Below, one piece after another: positions 62,660-64,000 of a stretch of 64,000 nucleotides of DNA; within the stretch, counting starts at the first letter, position 1; each line of letters opens with the position of its first letter. Source of the stretch: Watersipora subatra. Taxonomy: Eukaryota > Bryozoa > Gymnolaemata > Cheilostomatida > Watersiporidae. The position numbers and the translations under genes are program-made. The stretch is from assembly GCF_963576615.1 (NCBI RefSeq), contig NC_088717.1, positions 59,508,749-59,572,748 on the forward strand, in the 5' to 3' direction. Under the pieces are notes generated by a model. It had not been told where the DNA came from and made no database searches. It saw only the letters and a program-made list of their open reading frames with translations.

Positions 62660-63545
62660 CTTGTTCAACCTTTACAGCAAACCGATTCTGAGAGAAGTAC
62701 ATGGTATTTAAGAGTTCGTCCTTAGAGGCCATAACATGAACAACTTGCGTTATGCGGATGACACAATATATATTTCTGATTCAGTAAGGAGTTACAAGAA
62801 ATACTTGACAAAGTAGTTAAAGAGAGCGGAAAGAAAGGTTTGACGATAGACTGCACGAAAACAGAATGCGTTGCAAGCAAAAGGGCACTATAGCCAAAGT
62901 GTACCTTATATATAGACGAGAGGATCCAACAGGTTAATAAATTCAACTACCTAGGAAGTATCAAAACGGATGATGGAAAATGTAACTCGGAAATTAAAAG
63001 AAGAATAGGAATGGCAAAAAAATGCTTTTCAGAAATTGAAAAAACTAGTAAAAGACAGGAAAATGTTCATGGACACCAAGCTAAAAATGCTGTATCGTTA
63101 TGTATACTCCATCTTTACGTCTGGCAGTGAGTGTTGGACGATTTCAACTCAGATGGAAGGAAAACTGAAAGCAGCGGAAGTATGGTTCCTAAGGCAAACA
63201 TTTAGAATATCTTGGACGGATCATAAGTGGAAGTATTAAGAAAAACAGAGAGGGAAAGGAACTTAATTAAAACAATCAGGAAATGACGGCTGGAGTTTTT
63301 GGGCACATAATGTGGAAGGGTCTAGAGAATTTGATGGTAACAAAGAAAATTGAAAAAAAAAACGAGCAAAAGACTGCGGCTGAACTACTTGGGAAGCCTA
63401 AGCAGATGGACGGCGGCTCGACTACCAGAAAGAGAGAGCAGATGTATTGTAGCAAGCATTGCTGAAAGGAACAAGGGATACGAAGTGGTGGAGAACCATG
63501 ATCACCCACTCATCACAGGACATGTCAATCAAAGAGAACTGTGAT
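62660..63545 (+). pseudogene. Non-LTR retrotransposon 3' end, reverse transcriptase fragment
   Basis: Plus-strand fragments in order: LFNLYSKPILREVHG, NNLRYADDTIYISDSVRSYK (with the YADD catalytic box), MDTKLKMLYRYVYSIFTSG, SECWTISTQMEGKLKAAEV and LRQTFRISWTD. Stops and frameshifts throughout; the upstream part is missing. The order is that of LINE elements with a C-terminal SLLYGCETW-like block. Confidence 0.85.
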
Positions 63546-64000
63546 CAAATGTATAGACAAGCTAGAGAAATAGAGTTGAAATGAGAGGACACGAAAATTA
63601 TTATCGTGACCTATGTCTTATAAGATTATTAGAACAATAATATTATTAGAATAAATGTCTTTCAAATTACGTTGGAACAAAGAAAATGAAACATTCTTGT
63701 TTTACGCTGAGGAGCAATCGCGAAAAATTGTATCATACAAATTAATTTTAATGAAAATATAGCAAAAAATCAATCTTGTTTCGAACTAGTAGCCGCTTAG
63801 CACGGTACTGTAACGAGTAATTGCCTTGAAACCAATTAAATGAAATAAAAATTTGCATATAGGTTTTGAGTCACTTCATTGTTTTTAAATTTGTATTCCA
63901 CGTTTGGTTTGCGAAAATGATGCACTTTCCGTCTACGTTGCCTAATTCGAAATCCGGATATTGATAGAGCAATCCATTTTTTACATTGCGAATGCTATAC
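63546..64000. other. Right edge, nothing recognised
   Basis: AT-rich sequence with no gene or repeat seen. Confidence 0.4.

Overview
The window is animal nuclear DNA: AT-rich, with GT-AG introns, four multi-exon genes separated and invaded by transposons, and an unusually heavy load of tandem repeats. The species cannot be named from the sequence; a non-vertebrate animal is my inference from the mix of Copia, Gypsy, pogo/Tigger, hAT and jockey/CR1-like elements. Nothing here is prokaryotic, so there are no operons or ribosome-binding sites to annotate. Three of the four genes are ordinary housekeeping genes recognised from their exons, with splice phases that agree across every junction I checked.

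Layout. 1-3976: about 80 copies of a 50-bp satellite that runs directly into a decayed Copia pol gene (3977-5226); the satellite unit is itself a piece of that pol gene. 5832-13680, minus strand: the first four exons of MIPEP (mitochondrial intermediate peptidase); the catalytic part lies beyond the left edge or is missing. Its introns hold an 85-bp array, a hAT-type element with a perfect 8-bp target duplication, an 18-bp array, a Tigger-type element and a TTAA foldback element. 13968-19145: a TA-flanked short element, two minisatellites and a decayed LINE. 20954-25780: a complete but inactivated Gypsy element with both LTRs, primer site, polypurine tract and 5-bp target duplication. 28000-30285: a LINE 3' end and a second copy of the TTAA foldback family. 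30456-35587, plus strand: an unrecognised helical/coiled-coil protein gene. 36377-47612, minus strand: 11 exons of ALG8 (ER glucosyltransferase of N-glycan assembly), lacking only the first coding exon. 49097-53532: a possible TTAA element and a decayed pogo transposase split by a nested short element. 55853-59018, minus strand: the last four exons of a phospholipid phosphatase of the PLPP4/PLPP5 type. 62660-63545: another LINE 3' end.

The genes do not form a pathway: MIPEP trims imported mitochondrial precursors, ALG8 adds the second glucose to the lipid-linked oligosaccharide in the ER, and the PLPP enzyme dephosphorylates lipid phosphates. The unknown plus-strand gene and ALG8 are convergent, ending within about 0.8 kb of one another.

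The most notable signal is how tandem arrays arise and where they sit. The 50-bp satellite matches the Trp-to-Trp segment of Copia polymerase minus one base; two copies of one Tigger-like family carry different arrays at the same internal site; one 43-bp array copies a real 5' splice site; another array starts within the 5' splice site of MIPEP intron 1. Arrays make up roughly one sixth of the window.
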